Assembly (NCBI RefSeq): GCF_026914185.1
Contig: NC_070566.1
Location: 3,782,001-3,846,000, forward strand
DNA: 64,000 bases
Direction of reading: 5' to 3'
Source of the DNA: Puccinia triticina
Taxonomy: Eukaryota > Basidiomycota > Pucciniomycetes > Pucciniales > Pucciniaceae
The notes beneath the pieces are model-generated. The model was not told where the DNA came from. It worked only from the letters and a program-made list of their open reading frames with translations, and did not search any database. Made by a program: the position numbers and the translations under genes. The number at the start of each line of letters is the position of its first letter. The first letter of the stretch is position 1. Positions 17,061 to 27,075 of the stretch are shown in pieces.

Positions 17061-19576
17061 TGACTCGAAGTTGTGGCGGAATTGACAGGAAAAGTGGTCT
17101 CGTATTTTTGGTTTGATGGGTTTAAAATTGGAACCAGGTAAGTCTGACCATTTTTATTTATTGAGAGGGATTCCACACCGCTGTCCTTGAATTGAATAGT
17201 AGCTGAGACGTCTATCAACCATGGTTTTCCTAGTATAGGCTGTACCGCCGCAGAAGAGACCCAGAAATGCACTTCTTTCGTAATATTTCCTACTTTAACC
17301 GGTACATTTTCCGCAATTCCCAGAATGTCACTCTTGTGTCCGCCAATACCGCGCAGTTTCATAGGTTTTTGAGTAATTATAAGCCCCATTTTCCCCGCTA
17401 GATCCCTAGGTAAAAGATTAACTTGAGAACCGTTGTCTAAGAGCGCCTGAATTTGCTTCCCATTAATGGTGACAGCAACACATCCTAAGGGGCAAGCGTA
17501 ATGCGCTGGACCGCTATCTTGCGCTTCCTCCTCTTCGTCTTCAGAGTTGACGTCGACAGCGTTGGTTGTCTTAGGTTGATCTATAGGAACTCTTTTAGGA
17601 CTAATCTTCTTTTTGAATGCATCCACGGCGCCGTTAGATATGGCGAAAACTTCTCCAATGGTGAGTTGAATTTTCTCATTTAACATTTGTGAGACCAACT
17701 TCTCTTCTGTGTCGGGGAACTGCGTAGCTAATGGTCTTTCCACATAGGTTTTGCGGGCAGGTTTCTCCTTTGTTGGCGCGCTGGTAGAGTCCTGAGGCGT
17801 GAGGATTTTAACCTTCTTTGGTGCGGGGTTTTCTTTTCTTGAAGATGCAGGAAGAGGAACTGGGTCATAATCATCCTGTCGAGCAATCTCTAAGATCCTC
17901 TCGTCGTCGACGTCCATGAGCTCTTCCTTTGTGTTTCTGACTTTTTTTGCTTTCGAATTGTCTGACCCTTCAGGATATTCTGCACCACTTCTGGTTCTCT
18001 TTCCAATGTCGCAGTCGAAAGTGTCTTCCTCCGCATATTCAACCTCCTCAAGCTTTCCAAAAGAGGTCTGGACTTCTGGTGCGCTATCTTCCTTTTTTCC
18101 CGTATGCGTTCCTAGCGGTAGGTTGATAACTCCCGCTGTTTGTCCTCTGCTTTGGTGATAAGTGTCAACTATGGTTTTAAAAGGCCTGGTTCTATCATAA
18201 GGTATTTGAGTTCCGTCTGGTAAAATAACATTGCTTCCTTCCTTCTTTACTAATCCGTTGATTTCGTCCAAGTTAACTTGATTGCACCTGTGGATGGTAT
18301 GTCCAATCATGTGACAGTAATTACATTTATAGCTAGATGGGGACCGATCTAGTTGGGCTGGTTTATAAGGAACGTGACTTGACGACACAAATGGAGACGG
18401 CTGCTTTTGTACATTCCAGCTAGAGAGGCTTTTAGTAAGTTGATCCATAGCATTATCTTTTGGTTGAGCTTTCTGCGCCGGTGGCTGAATTGTTTGAATT
18501 TCTTTCTGAATGTTTTCGTCGTTTAAAATAGCCATAGTCCTAAGTTCTCTATTAATATAGTCCAAGATAGTGTTATACGGCGGAAGAATGTGAGATCCAT
18601 CCAAGGCCATTTCCATGTGGTTATCTCTTATGAGTTCGCGGTTTACGGCGATCCGGATAGGAAAAGATAAGCAATTTAGAACCGAGTGCCTGATTTCTTC
18701 CGCGCTAACCATGTGTCGACAGCGTACTAAGTAGGCTACTAAGTTTTCTAGCTGGATACTGAAATCCTGGAACTCCTTCTGGGTTTTGATTCCCTTCGCC
18801 ATCGTGGTTGGAATAAGTTTGTCCAAATCATTCCTTGTGTACTGCAGAAGCGGAAGCATTTTTCCCCAACGTTGAACTAATTTAAGCTTGAGTTTTTCCC
18901 AGTCGTGTCTTTCCCGCTCCGCCATTTCCTGTACTTCTTTTATTAAAGATTCCCCTTCCAAGAAGAATATAATTTGTAGAGCAATATCAGATCCTTGGGC
19001 GCCATCCAATCTAGCCGCATATTCCAGGCGCTTAATAAAATCTCCAATGTCCATGTTTGTACCATCAAAGATAAGTCCTTTGGCGCCAGCTTTGATTTTA
19101 ACTGGTTTCCTTCCAAATGGTTCTGGGTTATAGGCGGGGAGCTGAATGCTAGTTTGTAAGAAATGTGGGGTAATTTGAGCTGCTGCGCCTGATTGGCGAG
19201 TCTGGTTTACGTATTGCGGCGCAGGGCGGTATTGACTGTTTAAAAAGTTATTTCCTAGGAGTGGATCCAACGCTGCGCTTCCTGTGGTCGAAGGGCTAGT
19301 ATTTCTCATTGTTCCAGGATTAAATGGCACTGAGGGCGCTTGATTTGATGAAAATGTAAGCCCGCTATTTACTATTGGCATAGCTCCGACGTTCCTCGGC
19401 GTAACTGACGATCCAGCGTTCCCCGGCGGAACCGACAATCCAACGTCCATCGGCGCAGGCGCTAATCCAACATTTGCTTGTCTAGTATTTCCTCCAAACG
19501 GCGGAATTTCCATATTAGATAAATGGAACCTAGGGTACGGTCCGGAGAAAGAGCTTCGTCTGCCGGCGTTAGGCAT
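17030..19576 (-). CDS. gag: Gag-protease polyprotein of element B
   Basis: The frame is open from 19639, but the first ATG is at 19576, giving about 848 residues. An N-terminal Pro/Asn/Gly-rich region includes two or three short imperfect repeats (PxNVG). A capsid-like helical middle (HDWEKLKLKLVQRWGKM) follows. A CCHC knuckle CNYCHMIGHTIHRC precedes an acidic linker. The retropepsin box reads LLDNGSQVNLL, with Asn where Ser or Thr is usual, and a later PILGKPWL fits the second half of the fold. Whether DNG proteases of this family are active is unknown to me. The frame ends 24 bases after the slippery codons. Confidence 0.9.
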   Translation of the reverse strand: MPNAGRRSSFSGPYPRFHLSNMEIPPFGGNTRQANVGLAPAPMDVGLSVPPGNAGSSVTPRNVGAMPIVNSGLTFSSNQAPSVPFNPGTMRNTSPSTTGSAALDPLLGNNFLNSQYRPAPQYVNQTRQSGAAAQITPHFLQTSIQLPAYNPEPFGRKPVKIKAGAKGLIFDGTNMDIGDFIKRLEYAARLDGAQGSDIALQIIFFLEGESLIKEVQEMAERERHDWEKLKLKLVQRWGKMLPLLQYTRNDLDKLIPTTMAKGIKTQKEFQDFSIQLENLVAYLVRCRHMVSAEEIRHSVLNCLSFPIRIAVNRELIRDNHMEMALDGSHILPPYNTILDYINRELRTMAILNDENIQKEIQTIQPPAQKAQPKDNAMDQLTKSLSSWNVQKQPSPFVSSSHVPYKPAQLDRSPSSYKCNYCHMIGHTIHRCNQVNLDEINGLVKKEGSNVILPDGTQIPYDRTRPFKTIVDTYHQSRGQTAGVINLPLGTHTGKKEDSAPEVQTSFGKLEEVEYAEEDTFDCDIGKRTRSGAEYPEGSDNSKAKKVRNTKEELMDVDDERILEIARQDDYDPVPLPASSRKENPAPKKVKILTPQDSTSAPTKEKPARKTYVERPLATQFPDTEEKLVSQMLNEKIQLTIGEVFAISNGAVDAFKKKISPKRVPIDQPKTTNAVDVNSEDEEEEAQDSGPAHYACPLGCVAVTINGKQIQALLDNGSQVNLLPRDLAGKMGLIITQKPMKLRGIGGHKSDILGIAENVPVKVGNITKEVHFWVSSAAVQPILGKPWLIDVSATIQFKDSGVESLSINKNGQTYLVPILNPSNQKYETTFPVNSATTSSHFLASGTFQK

Positions 19577-20636
19577 TTCTTGCGGTATTTCTACGGTTAA
19601 GTTTCTAGAGTCTACTAAGTTGATGATATAGTTATTCAAGGTAGAAAGACTTGGGTGCGTCGAGTTTAAAGGTATTTCAGAAGAATTCTAGGTCGGAATT
19701 TTGTTTGAAAAGATTTTAAACTAAGAGTAAGAGTAATTTTTCTACTAAGATCAATAGAATTTTTAGAGTAATTTTTAACTAATGTATTTATTAAGCCTAG
19801 AAATGACGAGACTATAAATCTAAAGATCTTCAGGCCACTGTTGGGACACCACTTGTGGAACTACTCTTTGGGGGAATAGAGCTTAGAGAGGGATGAGTGC
19901 GTGAAAAGCTGCCTCTCAGGTTGGGAGAGTAATATGGGACAAGAATAAGAGTATGGACTCTTAAAGAAAAGTGTGGCTGATGAAGTATTGAGAATAGTGC
20001 TTTCTAGACGAAATCAAGGGGGAAAATATACTGTAAAATATGTGGTAAAATAGGCTATGTAATTCTTATTCTGTGACCAGGGATGCAAAGTGACAATCTG
20101 ATGGGGGACAAACAGAATGGGCCAAAAGGCTCTACATTTATAGTGAGGGGACAACAGGTGGTTCTGAGACGAAGAGAAAGATGGGAACAGGGTACAAAAA
20201 GCCTCCAACAAGGTGACAAGGCAACAAAACAACAAGGCATCTACTACATGGCTTGGGATGACATAAGAGGAAAACAATAACCATGGCGCATCAGCCGCCA
20301 TGCATCTGAGAAAGAGTTACGCCTTGCTGGAATATAGAGGAGTTAATTCTAGTGAACACTCAGGGTCCTTCCTAATAGTCTGGCTCTGTTTGATGGTGGA
20401 CTTTCTCCCACTTTGAACCTGATTTTGTACATATTTTATTACCCATTGTGGAGGGCCATCCATGAAAGTGAATACTGAGAAGTTGAGGCGCCTTGTAGAG
20501 ATGTTTCTAGGCTATTATGAAGTGTCTGTGGGCGTGGATTACATGTACCAGAGTGATTTCTAGAGGGCGTTTGGCGGTGATTCCTTCCTGGTGAGTGTCT
20601 GAGTGATGTAATAAGGTTTTGATTAGGCTCACCACA
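19577..20636 (-). repeat. 5' LTR, primer site and leader of element B
   Basis: The LTR spans 19854-20636. On the minus strand it is followed after two bases by TGGTGTCCCAACAGTGG (19851-19835), the expected place of the primer-binding site; I cannot assign the tRNA. The leader to the gag ATG is AT-rich and has no intron-like segment, unlike element A. Confidence 0.85.
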
Positions 20637-20640
20637 ACGG

Positions 20641-20769
20641 GTAGTATCCGCCGAAAACCGCGCAAACGCGCTCTCCAGAGGACGGCGCGACGGTCACAGG
20701 GCGCAGGATCAACTTCTCATAGAGGTCCCACGCGACCTAGAGGAGCTTATAGTTCAAGTAGAACATTAA
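20641..20769 (+). pseudogene. RNase H-like remnant, second part
   Basis: Continues codon for codon from 10948, giving RVVSAENRANALSRG and a C-terminal tail ending at TAA (20767-20769). The conserved SAENRADALSR box of this RNase H type has Asn in place of Asp. It shows that element B inserted cleanly without deletion. Confidence 0.7.
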
Positions 20770-21234
20770 ATTGATGATTACGGAACACAATGAAAAGCAA
20801 TACAGTCTGACTGGCGTAAGACAACGCGGACAGGCGGGTCCAACCGCTGAGGGATAGGCATAGGCGCGGAGCCAGGCTCAGGATTTCCCCCCCCTGAGTT
20901 ATGAATGCGGGCTCCGGCCTTTTCAAGAGTGATCCACGCCAACACGTGTGATCAACCGCCTAGAGAGGCAGGTCTCACTGTAAGAGGGAAGCACCACTTC
21001 CCAAAACAGCTTCTCCCTACCCACTCCTGAGTACAGAGAGAAGGAGGAGAAAGAAAGACCCCCCTTACCCTCAGCCCGTATGGGGTAGCCTTGGGGACCT
21101 ACCAGAGTAGCTCCCGGGACTACCCACGCAGACCAGAAGTAATCTGGAAGCTCCACAAAGGGAGAACGCCGCCCCAAAGGGGGCCCGGCGGTGACCACAC
21201 ATGTCAAACCAGCGAACGCCCAGCCAGGGAGTGG
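20770..21234 (-). other. Unassigned stretch between the RNase H remnant and element C
   Basis: GC-rich, with an open minus-strand frame down to 20923 that continues from the truncated pol start of element C but has no recognisable motif. The junction near 21235, where recognisable element C sequence stops, is inferred from composition only. Confidence 0.3.
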
Positions 21235-21313
21235 ATTAGTTTCAGCTTGAATTTCAGCAATGGATAAGTCTTGGTTTATCTCACACTCTACAGCATGTGT
21301 TCCAAAATCAAAA

Positions 21314-21325
21314 TCAACTAAGGGA
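21314..21325 (-). promoter_or_regulatory. Possible +1 frameshift site at the end of gag in element C
   Basis: The last gag codons are CTT AGT followed by TGA. The next frame, reading GTT GAT TTT after skipping one base, stays open. CUU is the slipping codon of yeast Ty1 (CUU AGG C) and AGU U is the stall of Ty3 (GCG AGU U); here the two features occur together. This differs from the -1 signals of A and B. Pol is truncated, so function cannot be checked here. Confidence 0.45.
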
Positions 21326-22912
21326 TCCATCATAATTGGCACCATTTCGATTGTCCATGGCAAGAATCATGTGATTGGTTCTATGATTCTCTTCCTCTTC
21401 ATCCAGTTCTGATTCAGACTTATGTGATTCACCTTGATCATCTTCATTGTCACTCTTGGGATCATCATCATCCTCCATTCCTACATTATTAATTCTGTTC
21501 TTCTTCTTAGGGCATTCCTTGGAGAAGTGGCCAGTTTGTTTGCAGAAATGACACATAAGTTTTTCTTTCTCAGGGGCAGAGACATGATTCTTTTTGGCAG
21601 AGGAGTCAGATGGCTTATCAGCTTTCTCAGGGGCAGGATTGTTTCTCCATTGGGATCTGTTAGGAGGGTTATAATTGTTTGTCACAGGCTTGTTCCTTTT
21701 CATGACTCTGTCTATGACTTCTTCAGCAATTATAACCATATCCTCAAAACTCATTTCAGTAGCATCTCTTTTGTATCTGCTTTTAATATCATGCTCAAGG
21801 TTTGGAGGGCATTGCTTCAAGATTTTCTCACAAATAAGATACTCACTGAGTTCAGGTTGATAAGCCTTCAGTCTTTCTCTCTGATTACCAAACCATTTAT
21901 GGATTTTCCTTCCATCATAGGCAAAGTGATCATTCTCAAATTCTTGTTGCATTTTCCATTTCCAGTTCTCAGTGCCAAACTTGTTTCTGATGGCATTCTT
22001 CCACCAAGCCCAAGATTTGTTTCCATACTGGTCTCTGATGCCTAGGTACCAATTCCTTGCAGTGTCAGTCAACAAGATTTTTAATCTACTGATTATCATG
22101 TTATCCAGCATCAAGTAGTCTCTGACCAGGATATCAGTGTTTTTAATCCAAAGTTCATGATTGTAAGGCAATTCTCCAGAGAATTTCTCCCAGTCTCCAT
22201 TCTTAGGGATACCTTTCCACAATTCCTTCCTCATTTCAAAGTCTATTGCTCCATGATCAATGTAGGGGAATTCTTCTTGGTCCTTTGCATCAGGAGTATT
22301 GCTTGCAGGCTTGGGAAAGTTATCTCTTGGTGGTCTCTGGGGTTCAGGAGTAGGAATAGGAGGAGGTGCTCTGTGTTCCTGTTGTTGCTTATGGTGGACA
22401 TTCTGGAAGGGATTATTGTATAAGAGATGAGGGGGTTGGTCTCTGCCATCTGGTATTGTCAAGGAATCCAGCTTTGAGCTCACAGAGTTTATTACAGAAG
22501 ATATGTCACTGAATCTTCTCTTAGATTGTTCAAATCTGTTGTGCTCATTGGCATGAAGGTCATTGATCTGATTACCAATGGATGTAAGATTGTTGCTCAC
22601 TTTCTCTTCAAAATCTTTCAGATTTTGACCCATTGTATCCATGTCAGAATGACATTGGGATTCATTTACCAGAATTAAATCTTGAACTGTCTCAAACTTC
22701 TCATCTATGTGTTTCTTCAGTTGATCCAACACATTGTTACTCACTGTGGACTTCTCTCTGGCACTTTCACCTATGTTGTTCAGGATTTGGTCAAGCAAGA
22801 AAGGAATGAATTCATTTTTAAACAGATCAAGAATGGAATGATTCAGGACATCTTTAAAATTGCTGACACAAGATTCAAGAACTGTACCAGGAATGGTTTC
22901 AACAGTACCAGA
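21314..22912 (-). CDS. gag: Gag of element C
   Basis: Open from about 22912, with no early ATG, to TGA at 21314. The N-terminal 150 residues are helical and probably coiled coil. A Pro-rich linker follows, then a capsid-like part with NGDWEKFSG and AWWKNAIRNKFG, typical of Ty3-like Gag. A CCHC knuckle CHFCKQTGHFSKEC lies near residue 420, and the tail is strongly acidic. It does not closely resemble Gag of A or B. The pol frame begins in +1 just at its end. It may be a defective remnant because the regions on both sides are broken. Confidence 0.8.
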   Translation of the reverse strand, partial: SGTVETIPGTVLESCVSNFKDVLNHSILDLFKNEFIPFLLDQILNNIGESAREKSTVSNNVLDQLKKHIDEKFETVQDLILVNESQCHSDMDTMGQNLKDFEEKVSNNLTSIGNQINDLHANEHNRFEQSKRRFSDISSVINSVSSKLDSLTIPDGRDQPPHLLYNNPFQNVHHKQQQEHRAPPPIPTPEPQRPPRDNFPKPASNTPDAKDQEEFPYIDHGAIDFEMRKELWKGIPKNGDWEKFSGELPYNHELWIKNTDILVRDYLMLDNMIISRLKILLTDTARNWYLGIRDQYGNKSWAWWKNAIRNKFGTENWKWKMQQEFENDHFAYDGRKIHKWFGNQRERLKAYQPELSEYLICEKILKQCPPNLEHDIKSRYKRDATEMSFEDMVIIAEEVIDRVMKRNKPVTNNYNPPNRSQWRNNPAPEKADKPSDSSAKKNHVSAPEKEKLMCHFCKQTGHFSKECPKKKNRINNVGMEDDDDPKSDNEDDQGESHKSESELDEEEENHRTNHMILAMDNRNGANYDGSLS

Positions 22913-23130
22913 TAATTAATTCAGAGAGAAATTTAGAGAACAAGACTTGCAATTTTTCTTCTAGAAACAAAGGACCATTTCTAGACATTTCAGAGTTAAG
23001 ATTATTGAGGAAAAATTCTCTATTTGAAGGATCAGAGAGATTGTCAATATCTAAACTAAGGCCTAGTGGGGAATCACTACTTAAGGAACTTTTAGGCAAA
23101 GATTCATCTAATAAGGGCCTCTCCCCCTGG
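22899..23130 (-). pseudogene. Short acidic ORF between the Arg/Gly-rich ORF and gag in element C
   Basis: About 70 codons in -1 relative to the ORF ending at 23108, and in a different frame from gag. Contains SLSSDSPLGLSLDIDNLSDPSN. Composition looks like protein, and the frames nearly abut, so it is probably a frameshifted join of one longer Gag precursor. Confidence 0.4.
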
Positions 23131-24304
23131 CTCTCCCGCGTCCATAGCCTCTCCTCACTCCTCGTGTGGCTCTCATTAGGTATTCTCCTATTTCTAGAAC
23201 TCTCTGAGTGTCGTCCTGAGGGCGTCTCCAGTTCCTCCCTGATCCTCTCCAGTTGTTTTGAGGATGAGGGGGGTTGTGGCCTGCTAATTCTTGCGGCATT
23301 TGAGGATAAAGGTGTGGATTGTAGCCGCCAGTTGGATGATGCGGGCTGGGGAGGAATAACTGAACCACCTCTCGCGGTATAGAAGCTGGTGGCGGCCTCA
23401 CTTGGAGCGTCTGCGGCGGTGGCGGCGGCGGCAAGGGAGTTCCTTGGTAATGCTGGCTCTCTAGGCGCGGCTGTGGCTGAAATTGAGGCTTATTGGAGGG
23501 GATAGGACCCTGGAACTCCTGCGCCATGACTCGTAGTTGAGAACCCGTGGGTTCCGGCGTTGGCGTCGTTAGAATGGTTTGTTGACTGGCGTGCGGCACT
23601 ATGGCCAGCTGCGAATGAGGCCGGGTTATCTGTGCCGTGGAGTTCTGCGGTCCTGGGCCGTTGTTCTGGTTCATTAGGGAGACTTCCAGATTGTGTAGTT
23701 CGTCTCTGGGTATCCATTCTTGACAGAGACGGATACCGTCTGTTCTCCCAACTAGTTCTATTATTATTTCCTGCGTCATAGAAGCTTGGGAGAGGAGGCG
23801 CCTCATGGTTAACGTGTTCTGCGCCTCCCTGGCTCGGACAAAGAGGTCAAATTATTCGTTGAACATGCTGATGAGGCTGAATAACTCCTCCTCTTCTGGA
23901 ATAAGATCCATCGGGCCTGAGGACGCTTCCTGTCGAGGGCTCTGAGTGTACGGAAGGAGGGCTAGATTGGGCGGCGCCGTAGGTCTCATGCCCTCTGGGT
24001 TGATAGGCTGGGAGGGCGGTTGACTTGTCGTAGGGAGATTCACAGTAAGATCTATGTGTTCCCTGTTTATAGGCCGTGGAACTGGTGTGGATCTGCTCGA
24101 CGCTAGGGCTATGGACGTTTCTCTCGGCTGGTACAGCGCCGGGGGAATCCCTGTGTCTGGGAGAAGCGGTTCCTCCTCCGGGAGCTTGAGGAAATCCTCT
24201 TGCAGAGGCGGCAAGGCTGATTCTAGCTCTTCGAAGCCGTTCTTCTGCGGCGGGGCTGAGGCAGTAGCGGTGGCGCAATTCTTCTGAGAGGTCTCTGCCA
24301 TTTC
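23108..24304 (-). pseudogene. Proline- and Arg/Gly-rich ORF upstream of gag in element C, one stop codon
   Basis: One frame runs from 24304 to 23108, broken by a single TAA at 23852-23854; the codons on both sides read as one protein (SLISMFNE, stop, FDLFVRARE). The first half is acidic with many Pro; the second has an LPPPPPPP-type tract and ends in a basic GYGRGRARGRG tail that could bind RNA. The TAA is one C-to-T change from CAA. Domain unknown; position suggests a Gag N-terminal extension. Confidence 0.5.
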
Positions 24305-24826
24305 TAAGGTGGGGAGGCATGGTTATTACAGTTGTTGGTAGAGGAAATAAATGGGAAAAGGAATTAAGGAAGGTTATATACCTGCTGGGTTAGACTTATC
24401 AGATATTCTTTTGCTTTTTCTCGTAGTAGAAGAAGCTTTTTTCTTGGTTTCCTTTGCGCTTGGCTTCACTGAGGAATTAGAAGTCCACTCTGCTATGTTA
24501 ACAGGAGCTACGGTCCTTTTTCGACGAGTTTTCAGCGCTTTTGCAGTAGCAATAGGAGTCCACGCGGTGCTACTGATCAAATTGCCGTTACACGGATTTG
24601 CTACTATTTTGTCGTCGTAGTTTTCTTCGTCTGCGCTAGTCTGCGCCGTCAAGAATTTTTTTACGGTCAACTGCGGTGATTGTAGATAGGAAGCAGGAGA
24701 ATCTTTTGAGCGTACTCCGTTTTTCGCTATCTCTTCTTGATCCGAAGATATAGAGGGTTCTGGGGAGGATAAGTCCGACGAAGGGATAAATAGTGGCGCG
24801 GAGGAGTCGCAATTCTGCACTTTCAC
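24305..24826 (-). pseudogene. Ser/Lys-rich ORF with a possible intron in element C
   Basis: The frame 24826-24383 is hydrophilic and ends in a basic KETKKKASSTTRKSKR region. At its end AGGTATATAACC looks like a donor and CCCCACCTTAG (to 24305) like an acceptor; removing the roughly 78 bp joins it in frame to the next ORF. The first codon read is GTG and no ATG precedes it, so a start is missing or lies in another exon. Confidence 0.4.
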
Positions 24827-25051
24827 GAGTACACAAGACGTAAAAAAAAAATTTCAAGGGTTCAGTTAGGAAATTTATCAATATAAAAGCAATTTTAGAT
24901 AGTTTTGGAAGAATTTTAGTGTTAGTAGGATATGTGGAAAATTTTTTAAAGTTATTTTTTCGAATTTTAAGAGTTTTTTGTTTGATTTAGTCAGGATGAT
25001 CAGTCCTTTGGCTTTATAGCAGTCTAGAATTATGAAAAGGTGAGTAATTTT

Positions 25052-25824
25052 CCCGATGAGGCCCCAATTGTGAGCCTGAGTCTCTATAGTGACAGCAGGA
25101 CACAAGAGATGGGGGGGCAATAGTTGGATTTCTTGGGATAAAGACAATACAACTATAAGAGAAAGAGAGAAAGAGAGAAAGAGAAAACAGAGCAAGATCA
25201 AGATGAAGAGAAGTACTACGTTATTCTAGTGGGAATGCACGTCCACTGGCAATGCTACTCTTCAGAAGAGTGCTGCTAATCTGTGCTAAGAAGTGCTACA
25301 GCTTCCTCTCAGGAGGGTATCTGGATTAGATAAGTTTAATCCAGCCACAATTTTTTAGCTTCCTTCTGGATAGTCAAGGTTCTTAAAGGGAAACCTAAGG
25401 GACAGCCCTTTAACCTAGATTTGAGGCAAAGGCCAGTAGAATTGGAGGGACAGCCCTGTGATCAAGATGGAGGCAAAGGCCAGTAGATTTGGAGGGACAG
25501 CCCTGTGATCAAGAAGAAGGTAGAACCAGCAGAAAGAGAAGATCAAGCAAGACACAGAGTTGTACCTCTGAGATAAACAAGGTTCAGTGAAAGAGGTTAC
25601 TTACTGTCAATATCCTAGGCGCCTGTGACGGTAGGTATACTGGGAGTATAGTAATCTCTTTGGTGGTGATCCTGGGGTTATCTGGGGGGTGGTTCTGGTG
25701 TGCTGAAGTCTGTGGATCCGCCTCACGCAAGGGGGATCCTGAATACGAAAATTTTCACAGTTTGCTTATGTAATTTACATATGTACATGTGGTTTGGCGC
25801 GCCTGGTAGCGCTGACACGTCACA
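25052..25824 (-). repeat. 5' LTR and primer-binding site of element C
   Basis: On the minus strand the LTR starts TGTGACGTG (25824) and ends GGCTCACA (25069), about 756 bp. Directly inside it is TGGGGCCTCATCGGG (25066-25052), a plausible primer-binding site. A longer relative with an extra block of about 0.7 kb lies at 54569-55612. Confidence 0.75.
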
Positions 25825-26714
25825 ACTGCGCATGGGCGCCACAACTCAATAACTCAGGGAAGGAGTATAGTTACAAAGAGTTGGTAAGTTGTAACTAGGG
25901 TTAAAATTAAGTGAGGAAACAGAATATGAAGTCAAAACAAGGTTATCTCTTAAGATGAAAAGGATATGAAGTAATTTATATGTAACAAAGGTAGAACAGG
26001 CAGCTTTTAGGTCAGCTGCAATGACTCTAAGGCTGACAGTTGATTTCAGCCTCAAAACCTGTATGGCTCCTGTACGTCAGGAATTCCATCAGAAGAAAAA
26101 ACCCAGTTTCTTTGTTTTCCACTTTGGGGCCTTGAGGGCCCCACCATTGGATTCCTGGAGTGATTTTACTTCCACCCGGCTTTTCGCCGCCCCTGCCTCC
26201 CTCGCCCCTCGCCCCATGTCAAGAAAAACCAGCTGCCCGAACGGGTTTTGTCTGTCTGTACAGTGAAGCTGTACAGGCCTGTGGCTGAAATGCAGAAGTC
26301 ATTTCAGCCACAAAATTTGGCAAGCTTTTCTGACATTGCTGTACATAATGAGCAATTTCTGTAAAGGGTTTAACATGTGAGAAAATAACTGTAAGAGGAA
26401 AGTACTGTAATGATTTAAGTAAGATACTAATGGAATGAGTGTTGTAACTAATGAAGACTGTAGGTTTTTCTGTAAGTCTTATATTCCTTATAACTATTGA
26501 ACCATTGAAGATAAAGGGGTACTATGTTTGAGTGACTATAGGTGAAATGAGGCGTAGAATCTGAATATGCAATAATAATGAGGTATTTGTGAAGTTTTAT
26601 GGGATAATAGGCAATTTAATGATCAATATATGTAAAGAAAAGATAATAAAATACTACTTATGGTTTGGAATGGAGCACCACACCGGTCCAGACCGGTAAT
26701 GGAGAGGTGTGATT
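25825..26714. other. Non-coding AT-rich stretch, probably repeat-derived
   Basis: No credible ORF. A C-rich patch at about 26110-26240 and palindromic text (TGTACAGTGAAGCTGTACAG, 26257-26276) stand out; near 26025-26060 and 26285-26315 the words GTTGATTTCAGCC and CATTTCAGCCAC recur. No terminal repeats found. Confidence 0.4.
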
Positions 26715-27075
26715 GCTGTGGGCACTCCAAAAAAAAGGAGACTTGGAGTGCACCCCAATGCACTCCATTTGGTATTTGCCAGCTGGAGTGCAAAGCCAAA
26801 ATCCTTCACTGAAAAGGTGGAGTGCTTGGTCTTGCACTCCATTTTTTTTGGAGTGCATCTAGCTGCACTCCCCTATTTTGGTCAATTTTGGAGTACCCAG
26901 TTTTGTACTCCAATAAACATCGAGTGCCCATCTGGGGACTCCATTTTTTGGGAGTAGGAAAATCAAGGCACTCCAAATTTTTTGGAGTGCTGGGCCCCCA
27001 AAGCCAAAAATGTGGAGTGCACGAAGCAAAAGATTGGAGTGCATTTAGGCTGACCCTTGTTTTTTGCGCTCCCTG
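26715..27075. repeat. Cluster of GGAGTGC / GCACTCC motifs able to form hairpins
   Basis: Roughly fifteen copies of GGAGTGC or its complement occur in about 350 bp, several as close inverted pairs, such as GCACTCC-(T)n-GGAGTGC near 26835-26857 and GCACTCCAAATTTTTTGGAGTGC near 26969. The cluster adjoins the broken 5' end of the MULE pseudogene. ORFs seen in it are by-products of the repeat. Confidence 0.8.

Larger units (their letters stand above)
10949..20636 (-). mobile_element. Ty3/Gypsy LTR retrotransposon B, 9.7 kb, apparently intact
   Basis: Flanked by 783-bp LTRs differing at only three positions, ending TGTGG...CCACA, with ACGG at 10945-10948 and 20637-20640 as a 4-bp target duplication. 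On the minus strand the order is LTR, primer site, gag, -1 frameshift signal, pol, a 2.2-kb region with an antisense ORF and an RRM-like ORF, polypurine tract and LTR. gag and pol are open with an intact RT FIDD box and complete integrase triad, so the copy may be competent. Compared with A it has no pol spacer and no intron-like segments but does have the accessory region. Insertion split an RNase H remnant. Confidence 0.96.
21235..25824 (-). mobile_element. Decayed LTR element C, truncated after gag
   Basis: On the minus strand: 5' LTR (25824-25069), primer site, several broken ORFs, a gag with CCHC knuckle, and the first codons of pol in a shifted frame, after which the element is lost. 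No RT, integrase or 3' LTR is seen on this side. Related LTR pieces recur at 54569-55612 (plus orientation) and 56751-56885. Stop codons and frame breaks show it is old. Confidence 0.75.
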
